Assembly: GCF_003458415.1 (NCBI RefSeq)
Contig: NZ_QRUF01000006.1
Location: 46,081 to 110,080, forward strand
Source: Collinsella sp. AF25-2LB
GTDB lineage: Bacteria > Actinomycetota > Coriobacteriia > Coriobacteriales > Coriobacteriaceae
DNA: 64,000 nt
Direction of reading: 5' to 3'
In this document: one piece after another, positions 16,745-25,627 of the stretch
How positions within the stretch are numbered: position 1 is the stretch's first letter
Layout of the letters: each line of letters opens with the position of its first letter
Notes under the pieces: model-generated
What the model was told of the DNA's origin: nothing
Databases searched by the model: none
The model's input: only the letters and a program-made list of their open reading frames with translations
Position numbers and translations under genes: made by a program

Positions 16745-16873
16745 GGGCCTGGCCGGGCGGCACGGGATAACTTTTCGCTCGGTCAGGTCCTGCGCAAGAC
16801 GAAAGCCACATTAAGTGGCTTTCTTTGCGTGCGGAATCTACGAAAAGTTAACCCGTGCCGACCGGCCAGGCCC
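16745..16873. repeat. Very long inverted repeat, 33-bp arms
   Basis: Bases 16745-16777 and 16841-16873 are inverted copies with 31 of 33 matches (for example GGGCCTGGCCGG outside and TAACTTTTCG inside). Between them lies a nested hairpin, GAAAGCCAC-ATTAA-GTGGCTTTC at 16801-16823, flanked by CGCAA/TTGCG. It sits between the convergent cof and polA genes. The inner hairpin followed by TTT can act as a terminator for the cof gene. The outer arms are far longer than termination needs. Confidence 0.8.
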
Positions 16874-16940
16874 TAGGTTTACTTGTCTGCCGCCTAGATG
16901 GCGTCTTGGCGTCTAGATACTTGGCTGATTTTTTGGAATG

Positions 16941-16972
16941 AAGGGGGCTCCTTGTTGGCAAGGAGCCCCTTC
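16941..16972. terminator. Intrinsic terminator after polA
   Basis: GGGGCTCCTTG and its perfect complement flank a TTGG loop, about 35 nt beyond the polA stop. T-rich sequence lies on both sides but no long T run is adjacent. Confidence 0.6.
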
Positions 16973-17006
16973 TACTTTTGGTTACTTTGGATTTGTTGGT
17001 GCTTCT

Positions 17007-19757
17007 TTATTTGGCATCGGCCCAGGTTATGCCGGTGCTGGCTTCGGCGATCAACGGTACGCGGAGGTCTACTACGTGCTCCATGACGTCGCGGACCATG
17101 GCGGTGAGGCGCTCGACTTCGTCGACGGGGCACTCAAAGTCCAGTTCGTCGTGTACCTGCAGAATCATGTGGGCGGCAAAGTCCTCTTCTTCCAGACGGC
17201 GGCTCACGCGGGCCATCGCGATCTTGATGATGTCGGCGGCGGTGCCCTGCATGGGGTGGTTCATGGCCGTACGCTCGCCAAAGCCGCGGAGTTGCGGATT
17301 TTTGGCCTTGAGCTCCGGAATGTGGCGACGGCGGCCGTACATGGTCTCGGCGTAACCTGTCTGCTTGGCACGCACCACCACGTTGTCGAGGAACGTGCGC
17401 ACGCCCGGATAGGCCTCATAGTAGCGGTCGATCATGTCGCGTGCCTCGGCCATCGAGATATGCAGCGACTGCGACAGGCCGTAGGCCTGCTGGCCATACA
17501 CGATGCCAAAGTTCACGGCCTTGGCGCGACTGCGCAAGTCGGGCGTTACCTCGGACACCGGCACACCAAACACGCGCGCCGCCGTCTCGGCATGGAAGTC
17601 CTCGCCCTCGTTAAAGGCGCGCACCAGGTGCTCGTCACCCGAGAGATGTGCCAGCAGACGCAGCTCGATCTGCGAGTAGTCCACCGCCAAAAAGACGCTT
17701 CCCTCGCCTGCCGAAAACGCCGTCTTGACGGTACGACCCAGCTCCGAGCGCGTCGGGATGTTCTGCAGGTTCGGGTCGCTCGAGGACAGACGCCCCGTTG
17801 CCGTGATGGTCTGGTTGTACGTAGTGTGTACGCGACCGTCACCACGGCGTAGCGGGCCCAGCGTGTCCAGATAGGTGGACTTGATCTTAGACTTCTCACG
17901 CCAGTCCAAGATCAGACGCACGATTTCGTGGTCACGGGCAAGATCGCTCAGAACCTTGGCGTTGGTTGAATAATAGCCGCGCTTAGTCTTCTTGAGGCCC
18001 TTGGTCGGAAGGCCCATCACGTCAAAGAGCACGTGCGAAAGTTGCATGGGGCTGCCGATGTTAAAGGTCTCGTCACCCGCCAGGTCGCGAATGCTGCGCT
18101 CAACCTCGGCAATCTGGGTCGCCAGACCCTCGGACAGACTGTGCAGGCGGTCGGGGTCCACAAGCATGCCCGCGCGCTCCATCTTGGCAAGTACCGGAAC
18201 GAGCGGCATCTCGATACCATCGAACACGTTGGCGGCGTTCTCGCGGGCCATGCGGTCGCGCAACGGCGCCACGAGCGCCAGCGTCAGGGCCGCAGTACGG
18301 GCGGCAGGCGCCGGAGCGTCCTCACCGGCACCCTCTGCACCGCGCGCCGCAGGCAGCGCCATCTGCAGATAGGTATCGGCCAGATACGCCTCGTCAAACT
18401 CAGAGCGGTCAGAATCCAGCAGGTAGGCGGCAACCACGGTGTCGAAGATACGCGTGGAATCGACTGCCAGCGGATCCATGAGCTCGGGCTCAGAAGAATC
18501 GATGGGCGAAAGCTCGTGCAACAACGCCTTCGTATCCGGGCTCGCCACGCGGCCCTCCATAAACAGGCGCGCAAGCACGCCGGCAATCACGCCGTGGGCG
18601 AAGTTGAAGCCATCGACTACGGCAGTGGTACCGCCGTCGCCCTCCTCGAGCGCGAACAGGCCCTTGGACGTCGCCAACCACAGCGTGCGCGTCAGTCCAA
18701 AGAGCGCGCCCTCTTCCTTGTCGTCGTCCACCACGGCGGCGACCCACTCGCCGGCATCAATCGCGCGGGAGACCTCAGCCGCAACGGCACCAAGCGCGTC
18801 GGCATCGCCGGCGGCTGCGCGAACCATAGCAGGTATCTCAAACACACTGGAGGCAGCAGCAGCCCCGCCCTCGCCGCCGATCAACGCCAAGAAACGGTTC
18901 TGCATGGCGGTGATACCAAGCGTACCCAGTGCCGCAGACACCTCGTCGGCAGAAAACGCCGGGAAGGACGTCGCCTCAAAATCGAGCTCGACGGGCGCAT
19001 CGGTGCGAATGGTTGCGACCTTGCGGCTCAGCAGCGCATCGTCGATGTGCGCACGCAGGTTCTCGCCCATCTTGCCCTTGACCTCGTCGGCATGCGCGAT
19101 GACCTCGTCCAAGCTGCCGTACTGTGCGATGAGCGCGCTCGCCTTTTTGGGGCCGATGCCCGGTACGCCGGGAATGTTGTCCGACGTATCGCCCTTTAGA
19201 CCGTAAAAATCGGGCACGAGCGCCGGCGTAATGCCATGATACAGGTCGTCCACGCTCTCGGGCGTCATGATCGCCACGTCGGACAGGCCCTTGCGGGTCG
19301 AGACCACGTTGACGTGCTCGGTCACGAGTTGATACATGTCGCGGTCGCCGGTCACCAGCAGCATGTCGCAGCCGGCCTCTTCACCCAGGCGCGCCATGGT
19401 TCCCAGGATATCGTCGCCTTCCCAGCCCTCGGACTGCAGAATCGGCACGTTGAGCGCGGTGAGCAGCTCCTTGATCATCGGAAACTGCGCATGCAGATCG
19501 GGGTCCATGGGCGGGCGTTGCGCCTTATACTGCGGCAGCATCTCCATGCGCACGCGCGGTTTGCCCTTGTCAAACGCCACGACCACACCGTCGGGGTTAA
19601 AGGCATCGATCATCTTGAGAAACATGTTCAGAAAGCCGAAAATCGCGTTGGTGGGGCGGCCGTCCGGCGCATTCATGGTGGGCGGCACGGCGTGGAAGGC
19701 GCGGTGCATGAGCGAGTTGCCGTCGATAACGGCAAAGGTGCGGCGCTTGTCAGACAT
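17007..19757 (-). CDS. polA: DNA polymerase I
   Basis: The 916-residue protein has three parts. Residues 1-290 form the 5'-3' nuclease (VIDGNSLMHRAFHA, VTGDRDMYQLV, PGVPGIGPKKA). A middle 3'-5' exonuclease-like domain spans roughly 300-540. The polymerase follows, with DYSQIELRLLAHLSGD (motif A), RSRAKAVNFGIVYGQ (finger helix) and QVHDELDFE (motif C). In the middle domain I cannot find the DxE and other metal ligands, so proofreading is probably lost, as in Bacillus and Thermus Pol I. It works in Okazaki-fragment processing and repair. The ATG at 19757 has GAGG 8 nt upstream. Confidence 0.95.
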   Translation of the reverse strand: MSDKRRTFAVIDGNSLMHRAFHAVPPTMNAPDGRPTNAIFGFLNMFLKMIDAFNPDGVVVAFDKGKPRVRMEMLPQYKAQRPPMDPDLHAQFPMIKELLTALNVPILQSEGWEGDDILGTMARLGEEAGCDMLLVTGDRDMYQLVTEHVNVVSTRKGLSDVAIMTPESVDDLYHGITPALVPDFYGLKGDTSDNIPGVPGIGPKKASALIAQYGSLDEVIAHADEVKGKMGENLRAHIDDALLSRKVATIRTDAPVELDFEATSFPAFSADEVSAALGTLGITAMQNRFLALIGGEGGAAAASSVFEIPAMVRAAAGDADALGAVAAEVSRAIDAGEWVAAVVDDDKEEGALFGLTRTLWLATSKGLFALEEGDGGTTAVVDGFNFAHGVIAGVLARLFMEGRVASPDTKALLHELSPIDSSEPELMDPLAVDSTRIFDTVVAAYLLDSDRSEFDEAYLADTYLQMALPAARGAEGAGEDAPAPAARTAALTLALVAPLRDRMARENAANVFDGIEMPLVPVLAKMERAGMLVDPDRLHSLSEGLATQIAEVERSIRDLAGDETFNIGSPMQLSHVLFDVMGLPTKGLKKTKRGYYSTNAKVLSDLARDHEIVRLILDWREKSKIKSTYLDTLGPLRRGDGRVHTTYNQTITATGRLSSSDPNLQNIPTRSELGRTVKTAFSAGEGSVFLAVDYSQIELRLLAHLSGDEHLVRAFNEGEDFHAETAARVFGVPVSEVTPDLRSRAKAVNFGIVYGQQAYGLSQSLHISMAEARDMIDRYYEAYPGVRTFLDNVVVRAKQTGYAETMYGRRRHIPELKAKNPQLRGFGERTAMNHPMQGTAADIIKIAMARVSRRLEEEDFAAHMILQVHDELDFECPVDEVERLTAMVRDVMEHVVDLRVPLIAEASTGITWADAK

Positions 19758-19923
19758 ATTGAATACCTCGCTTTGGGCTGGGCACGGTTTGCTTACTCCA
19801 GTTTACACGCTCCCCGCCCCGCGGCCACCGCACATCAAGCTCCCCCGCCACCGCGAGCCCGCGCGTGATACGATGGCTCACGGTACATCAACCAGCACGA
19901 TCGATCCGAAAGGAGCCTGCGTC

Positions 19924-21321
19924 ATGGAGCGTCCCTGCGCATGGAAAAAGTACACGCCACAGCAAGTCGAGGAGCTCGAGGGGCTTTGCCGCGGCTATAA
20001 GCAGTTTTTGAGCGAGAACAAGACCGAGCGCCTGTGCGTCAAGACCGGCATCAAGATGGCCGAGGAGGCGGGATACGTCGACCTGGAGACCGTGATCGCC
20101 GAGGGCCGCACGCTCAAGGCCGGCGACAAGGTGTACGCCGCCAACCACGGCAAGGACCTTATGCTCGTCAACCTGGGCACCGCCCCGCTCGAGCAGGGCT
20201 TTAACATCCTGGGCGCCCACGTGGACTCGCCGCGCCTGGACCTTAAGCAGAATCCCGCCTTCGAGGCCGGCGACATGGCCTACCTCGACACGCACTACTA
20301 CGGCGGCGTCAAGAGCTACCACTGGGTAGCCTCCCCGCTCGCACTCGTGGGCGTCATCTGCAAAAAGGACGGTACCACCGTCGACATCAATATCGGCGAC
20401 AAGGCAGACGATCCGGTCTTTACCATCTCCGATCTGCTGATCCACCTCTCGAGCGAGCAGATGGCCAAGCCCGCCAAGGACGCCGTCGACGCCGAGATTC
20501 TCGACGTGATCGTGGGCGGCCGTCCCGTCAAGTTCGATGAGGACGACAAGGACGCTTCCAAGGAGCCCGTCAAGCAGATGTTCTTGGACATCCTCAAAGA
20601 GCAGTACGGCGTCGAGGAGGAGGACTTCCTCTCCGCCGAGATCGAGGTCGTGCCCGCCGGCCCCGCCCGCGACATGGGCCTCGACCGCTCCATGATTCTG
20701 GGCTATGGTCACGACGACCGCGTCTGCGCTTACCCCTCCATGCTCGCCCAGATCAATGTGGCCAATGTCGAGCGCACGAGCATCACGCTCATCGTCGACA
20801 AAGAGGAGATCGGCTCCGTGGGCGCCACCGGCATGACGAGCCGCTTCTTCGAGAACACCGTCGCCGAGATCATGACGCTCGCCGGCGAGGACAGCCCGCT
20901 GGCTCTGCGCCGCGCGCTCGCCCACAGCCGTATGCTCTCCTCCGACGTGTCCGCCGGCTTCGACCCGGGCTATGCCGGCAAGTTCGAGACCAAGAACGCC
21001 GCCTTTATGGGTCGCGGCCTGTGCTTTAACAAGTACACGGGCAGCCGCGGCAAGGGCGGCTCTAACGACGCCGACGCCGAGTATGTGGCCCTCATTCGCG
21101 ACATCATGGACAAGGCAGGAGTGGACTTCCAGACCTGCGAGCTCGGCCGCGTCAACGCGGGCGGCGGCGGCACCATCGCCTACATCATGGCCAAGTACGG
21201 CATGAACGTCATCGATTCCGGCGTTGCCGTCCTGTCCATGCACGCCCTGTGGGAGGTCGCCAACAAGGCCGACATCTACGAGGCCTATCGCGGCTACAAG
21301 GCCTTCCTCGAGCGCGCCTAA
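19924..21321 (+). CDS. M18 family aminopeptidase
   Basis: The 465-residue protein is a zinc aminopeptidase of the aspartyl aminopeptidase type. GAHVDSPRLDLK (H99, D101) provides metal ligands, VDKEEIGS near residue 290 carries the catalytic glutamates, GYGHDDRV near 259 another ligand region, and VLSMHALWE near 438 the last histidine. Family members form large cytosolic oligomers that trim acidic or other N-terminal residues. AAGGAG stands 8 nt before the ATG. The reading frame continues far upstream but there overlaps polA antisense. It has its own terminator with a 16-bp stem. Confidence 0.92.
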   Translation: MERPCAWKKYTPQQVEELEGLCRGYKQFLSENKTERLCVKTGIKMAEEAGYVDLETVIAEGRTLKAGDKVYAANHGKDLMLVNLGTAPLEQGFNILGAHVDSPRLDLKQNPAFEAGDMAYLDTHYYGGVKSYHWVASPLALVGVICKKDGTTVDINIGDKADDPVFTISDLLIHLSSEQMAKPAKDAVDAEILDVIVGGRPVKFDEDDKDASKEPVKQMFLDILKEQYGVEEEDFLSAEIEVVPAGPARDMGLDRSMILGYGHDDRVCAYPSMLAQINVANVERTSITLIVDKEEIGSVGATGMTSRFFENTVAEIMTLAGEDSPLALRRALAHSRMLSSDVSAGFDPGYAGKFETKNAAFMGRGLCFNKYTGSRGKGGSNDADAEYVALIRDIMDKAGVDFQTCELGRVNAGGGGTIAYIMAKYGMNVIDSGVAVLSMHALWEVANKADIYEAYRGYKAFLERA

Positions 21322-21338
21322 TCCACCCCACCCATAAC

Positions 21339-21411
21339 TTGCGGTGGAATACGGATTGATTTGGTCTTTCAATAGCCCAAACAGACCGTATTCCACCGCA
21401 ATTTCTTTTTT
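21339..21411 (+). terminator. Intrinsic terminator with 16-bp perfect stem
   Basis: TTGCGGTGGAATACGG (21339-21354) is perfectly complementary to 21386-21401, followed by TTTCTTTTTT. It ends the M18 peptidase transcript and sits 15 nt before yaaA. Confidence 0.88.
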
Positions 21412-21426
21412 GGCAGAGGAGAGTCC

Positions 21427-22236
21427 ATGCTGCAGGTCATCATTTCGCCCGCCAAGCAGATGCGCGCGGCCCAAAATGCTTTTGAAGTCCTGGGCATTCC
21501 ACCCTTTGTGCGCGAGACAGCTCGCCTCCACCGCGCACTGCTAGATATCGAGCGGAATGAAGGCAGCGGCGGCCTGCAGGCGCTGTGGAACGTGAGTGAC
21601 AAACTGCTGGGACCTTGCCTCAACACCCTGCATGAGTTCGGGCCCATCCTGAAAAACGGCGATCTCGACAATCCCGCACTCGCCCGTCACTTCTCCCCTG
21701 CCATCATGTCCTATCACGGCATTCAGTACCAGAGCATGGCACCCGAGGTAATGGATGCCGAACAGCTCGCCTGGCTGCAAAGCCATCTGTGGATCCTCTC
21801 CGGCCTCTACGGGTGCGTTCGTCCCTTTCATGCCGTCGAACCGTATCGGCTGGAGATGGGCGCGAAGCTTGTCGTCGACGGTGCCCGAGACCTCTACGCA
21901 TTTTGGAGCGATAAGCTCGCGCGGGCTATCGCCCCGGCAGGCTCAAACACCACGATCGTCAACCTCGCCAGCGTAGAGTATGCCAAAGCCGTTCTGCCCC
22001 ACCTCGCGGGCGACGCCACGGCCGTCACATGCCTCTTTGGCGAGGGCATCCGCAACGGGAAGCCCATCCAACGGTCGACCGCCAGCAAAAAGGCGCGCGG
22101 CTCCATGGTGCGGTGGATGGCAGAAAACAAGCTCGAGGATGCAAGCGAACTTACCGCATTCAACATCGGCTATCGGCACATCCCCGAGCTTTCAGACAAA
22201 AACACCCTGGTTTTCATGAACGCGCAGGCACTATAG
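21427..22236 (+). CDS. yaaA: YaaA family peroxide stress protein
   Basis: The 269-residue protein is a member of the YaaA/DUF328 family, which in E. coli limits free iron and DNA damage under peroxide stress. The start MLQVIISPAKQM, the HLWILSGLYGCVRPFHAVEPYRLEMG block near residue 117 and the C-terminal IGYRHIPELSDKNTLVF fit the family. AGAGGAGAG precedes the ATG. Fold studies place it as a DNA-binding or radical-sensing protein; its action here is unknown. It converges with the membrane-anchored protein gene at 22260. Confidence 0.9.
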   Translation: MLQVIISPAKQMRAAQNAFEVLGIPPFVRETARLHRALLDIERNEGSGGLQALWNVSDKLLGPCLNTLHEFGPILKNGDLDNPALARHFSPAIMSYHGIQYQSMAPEVMDAEQLAWLQSHLWILSGLYGCVRPFHAVEPYRLEMGAKLVVDGARDLYAFWSDKLARAIAPAGSNTTIVNLASVEYAKAVLPHLAGDATAVTCLFGEGIRNGKPIQRSTASKKARGSMVRWMAENKLEDASELTAFNIGYRHIPELSDKNTLVFMNAQAL

Positions 22237-22259
22237 GCCCGCCGTTTCCAAACACCCCG

Positions 22260-22775
22260 TTACTCCGCCAAGCCATCGGCCTTTGCAATCTCGCTCGTCG
22301 AGCCATCTTGGTAGGTAATCTTAACGTGCTCTACGTCGGATACCGTAACGCCCGACGGAGGTTCCAGACGCCACTCCGTCAGCGCAATGTCCATGGTCGT
22401 GGGCACGTCCCCTTGATCTTTGAGCTTCACCGTCAGCGTTTTGAGCGTCGCATCAAACGTCACGCGTTCGATTTCTTCACCCGGAATAGACCCGCCGCTC
22501 AGCTGCAGCTGCACAAACTCGTCGCGCGGATACCAATAGTCGCCCGGTGCGGCAACCGTGTTGCCACCAGAAACTTTCATGGTCATAATCGGCAGGCCCT
22601 CGTCGGCTTCAAACCCCCAGGTGGCGCCGCCAGGACCGCCGAACGTCCAAATACAAAAGGCAATCACCAGCACGGCAAGCACCGCAAAACCAATCGCGAC
22701 CAACCCATGGTGCGCACGGCTTTCCTCGGCCGATACACCCCATTGTGTCTCTCGATATAGATGCTTGTCTTCCAT
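22260..22775 (-). CDS. Conserved membrane-anchored protein, unknown
   Basis: The 171-residue protein has a short charged N-terminus, one membrane helix near residues 25-45 (LVAIGFAVLAVLVIAFCIW) and a soluble C-terminal part rich in beta-type sequence facing outward or inward. No catalytic motif is recognised. GGGGAGG lies 5 nt before the ATG at 22775; the frame is open to 23459 but there runs antisense through the TPP riboswitch and thiC. It diverges from thiC. Function unknown. Confidence 0.6.
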   Translation of the reverse strand: MEDKHLYRETQWGVSAEESRAHHGLVAIGFAVLAVLVIAFCIWTFGGPGGATWGFEADEGLPIMTMKVSGGNTVAAPGDYWYPRDEFVQLQLSGGSIPGEEIERVTFDATLKTLTVKLKDQGDVPTTMDIALTEWRLEPPSGVTVSDVEHVKITYQDGSTSEIAKADGLAE

Positions 22776-22845
22776 GTACGCCTCCCCACAGGCACGCTCG
22801 TTGGCCCAATCGTACCCATTCAGGCTATACTTGAGCCCATTACAT

Positions 22846-22940
22846 AAACGGGGAGCTTGCAGGACAAGACGGCAGGCTGAGACTGGGCGCGCCCGCCCTG
22901 ACCCGCAAACCTGATATGGGTAATGCCAACGAAGGGAGCC
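22846..22940 (+). promoter_or_regulatory. TPP riboswitch (THI element)
   Basis: The conserved elements appear in order: ACGGGGAGC, GGCTGAGA (22875-22882), CCCTGACCCG, AACCTGATATGGGTAATGCC and CGAAGGGAG. Together they form the thiamin pyrophosphate aptamer upstream of thiC. The last part, GAAGGGAG, is also the ribosome site of thiC, so the ligand probably blocks translation start rather than ending transcription. No separate terminator hairpin is seen. Confidence 0.95.
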
Positions 22941-22946
22941 GTGCCA

Positions 22947-24281
22947 ATGAGCGCACAGACCGAGCCCAAGCTCGTCACGCAAATCGACTTCGCCCGCGCC
23001 GGGCGGATCACACCGCAGATGAAGGAGGTCGCCGAGCGCGAGCATCGCGACCCCGAGTACATCCGCGAGCGCGTGGCCGACGGCCGCATCTCCATTCCCG
23101 CCAACATCGTGCACATCAAAAAGGGCATGCGCGCCTTTGGCGTCGGTGAGGGCCTGTCCACCAAGGTCAACGTGAACCTGGGCATCTCGGGCGACAAGGC
23201 CGATGCCGCCGAGGAATGGAAGAAGGTCAAGATCGCCGAGGACTTTGGCGCCGACGCCATCATGGACCTCTCCAACTCGGGCAAGACGCGCCAGTTCCGC
23301 CAGCAGCTCATCGACGAGACGCCGCTCATGGTAGGCACCGTCCCCATGTACGACGCCATCGGCTACATGGAAAAGCCGCTGGTCAAGCTCACCAAGGACG
23401 ACCTGTTCGAAGTCGTGCGCGCGCATGCCGAGGACGGCGTGGACTTTATGACCATCCACTGCGGCATAAACAAGTCGGTCACCAAGACCTTTAAGGAGAC
23501 CGGCCGCCTGATGAACATCGTGAGCCGTGGCGGCTCACTGCTGTTTGGCTGGATGGAGGTCACCGGTAACGAGAACCCATTCTATGAGTTCTACGACGAG
23601 TTGCTCGAGATTTGCCACGAGTACGACGTGACGATTTCGCTCGGCGACTCCTGCCGCCCGGGCTGCCTCTACGACTCCAACGACGCCACCGAGACCGCTG
23701 AGATGATCGAGCTGGGCAAGCTGTGCAAGCGCGCTTGGGCCGCCGGCGTCCAGGTCATGGTCGAGGGCCCGGGTCACATGGCGCTCGACGAGATCGCCGC
23801 CAACATGAAACTGCAGAAACGCCTGTGCCACAATGCTCCGTTCTATGTGCTCGGGCCGCTGGTGACCGATATCGGCGTGGGTTACGACCACATCACCGCT
23901 GCCATCGGCGGCGCCATCTCCGCCAGCTCCGGTGCCGACTTCCTGTGCTACGTGACACCGGCAGAGCACCTATGCCTGCCCAACGCCCAGGATGTGCTCG
24001 ACGGCCTCATGGCCACCAAGATCGCCGCACACGCCGCCGACATCGCCAAAAAGGTGCCGCACGCCCGCGACATGGACGACAAGATGGGCCAGGCACGCCG
24101 CAAGCTTGACTGGGACGCCATGTGGGAGTGCGCGCTCGACCCGGTTACGGGCAAGAAGCGCTACGAGGAGTCCCCCGCCGCCACCGAGGGCACTTGCACC
24201 ATGTGTGGCAAGATGTGCGCCGTCCGCACCGTCAACAAGATCTTCGAGGGCACCACGATCGACCTCGGCATAGAGGACTAA
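22947..24281 (+). CDS. thiC: Phosphomethylpyrimidine synthase ThiC
   Basis: The 444-residue radical SAM enzyme turns aminoimidazole ribotide into HMP phosphate, the pyrimidine part of thiamin. The iron-sulfur cluster cysteines CxxCxxxC occur at residues 417, 420 and 424 (TCTMCGKMC), as usual near the C-terminus. Family blocks such as MDLSNSG, GLGDSCRPG-like SLGDSCRPGC and VMVEGPGHM are present. The ATG at 22947 is 8 nt after the SD in the riboswitch. Length is short compared with E. coli ThiC, matching the short bacterial class without the N-terminal extension. Confidence 0.96.
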   Translation: MSAQTEPKLVTQIDFARAGRITPQMKEVAEREHRDPEYIRERVADGRISIPANIVHIKKGMRAFGVGEGLSTKVNVNLGISGDKADAAEEWKKVKIAEDFGADAIMDLSNSGKTRQFRQQLIDETPLMVGTVPMYDAIGYMEKPLVKLTKDDLFEVVRAHAEDGVDFMTIHCGINKSVTKTFKETGRLMNIVSRGGSLLFGWMEVTGNENPFYEFYDELLEICHEYDVTISLGDSCRPGCLYDSNDATETAEMIELGKLCKRAWAAGVQVMVEGPGHMALDEIAANMKLQKRLCHNAPFYVLGPLVTDIGVGYDHITAAIGGAISASSGADFLCYVTPAEHLCLPNAQDVLDGLMATKIAAHAADIAKKVPHARDMDDKMGQARRKLDWDAMWECALDPVTGKKRYEESPAATEGTCTMCGKMCAVRTVNKIFEGTTIDLGIED

Positions 24282-24377
24282 CCCTGTCGCCGCGGCCGCC
24301 TCTGGCGGCGAGCTGGTGCCTGTCAATTGTTGACGTGTGAACATTTGCTTGCATTTGCGTAAAGATTGCATCGCCCG

Positions 24378-24416
24378 CCCGGGTTCGACATAGAGTCGGC
24401 CCGGGCATCTTTATAA
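24378..24416 (+). terminator. Hairpin between thiC and thiD
   Basis: GCCCGGG and CCCGGGC flank an inner CGAC/GTCG step. The following ATCTTTATAAT is only a weak T stretch but contains TATAAT (24412-24417), which could be the -10 of thiD. Terminator and promoter may overlap here. Confidence 0.45.
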
Positions 24417-24463
24417 TGCTGGCTTAAAGACCCATTTGATTCCGACCGAACAAGGGAGCGAAC

Positions 24464-25294
24464 ATGGATCGTAGTAAGGTACCTGCCGTCCTGTCCATCG
24501 CGGGATCCGATTCCAGCGGCGGCGCCGGCATTCAGGCCGACATCAAGACCATCACGGCGCACCGCCTGTATGCCGAGACGGCCATCACCGCCATCACAGC
24601 GCAAAACACGCTGGGCGTCACCGCCGTACAGGATATCTCGCCAGATATCGTAGCCGCGCAAATTGACGCCGTTTTTGACGATATCCGCCCGAGCGCCGTC
24701 AAGATCGGCATGGTTTCTTCTGTCGAGATTATCGAAGTCATCGCCGACCGCTTGAGCGCCTGGAACGCAACGAACGTGGTCGTCGACCCCGTCATGGTCG
24801 CCACCTCGGGCGCGCGGCTGATTGCCGAAGATGCCGCCGAGGCGCTCACCCGCCGCCTGTTCCCGCTGGCGACGGTTATCACGCCCAATATTCCCGAGGC
24901 CATGGCCCTGCTCGACTACGAGGTCGACTCCGAGCGCACGCAGCAAAATGCTGCCATGCTCCTCACCCGCCGCTTTGGTTGCGCATCCCTCGTTAAGGGT
25001 GGGCATCTTGTCAACGAGGCCAACGATGTACTGGCCGAACCCGCGCCGCTCGATGACGAGGGCAACCATCTGGGAGATCCACTCACCACGTGGTTCCGCC
25101 ACAAGCGTATCGATACCAATAACACACACGGCACCGGCTGCACGCTCTCGTCCGCCATTGCCTGCGCGCTGGCCCAGGGTATGGATCTTGCCGATGCCGT
25201 CAACGCTGGCAAGGCCTACCTGACAGGCGCTCTGGCCGCCGGCCTGAACATGGGCAAAGGCTCCGGCCCCGTCAACCACATGTGGCAGTATTAA
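24464..25294 (+). CDS. thiD: Hydroxymethylpyrimidine/phosphomethylpyrimidine kinase
   Basis: The 276-residue ribokinase-fold enzyme phosphorylates HMP and HMP-P in thiamin synthesis. Visible are SIAGSDSSGGAGIQADIKT at residues 11-29, VVDPVMVATSGA near 106, NIPEA near 147 and the anion-hole loop NTHGTGCTLSSA near 226 (DxGTGDT-like NTHGTGC in this family). AAGGGAGC lies before the ATG. It lies 180 nt downstream of thiC; ThiE and ThiM are not in the window. Confidence 0.93.
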   Translation: MDRSKVPAVLSIAGSDSSGGAGIQADIKTITAHRLYAETAITAITAQNTLGVTAVQDISPDIVAAQIDAVFDDIRPSAVKIGMVSSVEIIEVIADRLSAWNATNVVVDPVMVATSGARLIAEDAAEALTRRLFPLATVITPNIPEAMALLDYEVDSERTQQNAAMLLTRRFGCASLVKGGHLVNEANDVLAEPAPLDDEGNHLGDPLTTWFRHKRIDTNNTHGTGCTLSSAIACALAQGMDLADAVNAGKAYLTGALAAGLNMGKGSGPVNHMWQY

Positions 25295-25308
25295 GATTCG
25301 CAGTCCAA

Positions 25309-25345
25309 AACCACCGCAAAGGGGACAGGCACCCTTGCGGTGGTT
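25309..25345 (+). terminator. Hairpin after thiD
   Basis: AACCACCGCAA pairs with TTGCGGTGGTT, enclosing GGGGACAGGCACC. There is no T run next to it, so termination is uncertain; the loop word resembles those in other long hairpins here. Confidence 0.4.
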
Positions 25346-25355
25346 CCCACAAACA

Positions 25356-25571
25356 TCTCGATCTGTAACAGTTAAAGTCCATTTTTCGGCCCACCCGTTA
25401 CAAATCGAGACATCCAAATTCCACTGAGAAGATAATCTCGATGTGTAACAGTAACTCGGCAAAATCGACCCTAGATGTTACAGATCGAGACAAACGACCG
25501 ATATCGACCTAAATAATCTTAATCTGTAACATCTAGCCCGTTTTTGGCCTTACAACTGTTACAGATCAAAG
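25356..25571. repeat. Three tandem palindromes, ~40-bp periodic half-sites
   Basis: Three units at 25356-25410, 25436-25490 and 25517-25571 each have a left arm like TCTCGATCTGTAACA and an inverted right arm like TGTTACAGATCGAGA. Half-sites begin at about 25356, 25397, 25436, 25476, 25517 and 25557, a steady ~40 bp. The middle unit is reversed compared with the outer two when the loop bases are aligned. It lies in the thiD-SGNH gap, between convergent genes. Confidence 0.85.
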
Positions 25572-25627
25572 CAAACCAACGAAACAAGCCGTCGCAAGGA
25601 GAACTATTGTGGTGGTTTGGGGCCGTG

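Noticed and set aside
19888-21531. 547-residue minus-strand frame over the M18 gene
   Set aside because: Shadow of the aminopeptidase gene, which has motifs and a ribosome site.
22776-23459. N-terminal extension of the gene at 22260-22775 through thiC
   Set aside because: It would run antisense through the TPP riboswitch and thiC; a good SD stands at 22775.
25356-25571. Possible CRISPR array
   Set aside because: Repeats alternate in orientation and number only three pairs; spacers are not unique spacer-length units and no cas gene is in the window.
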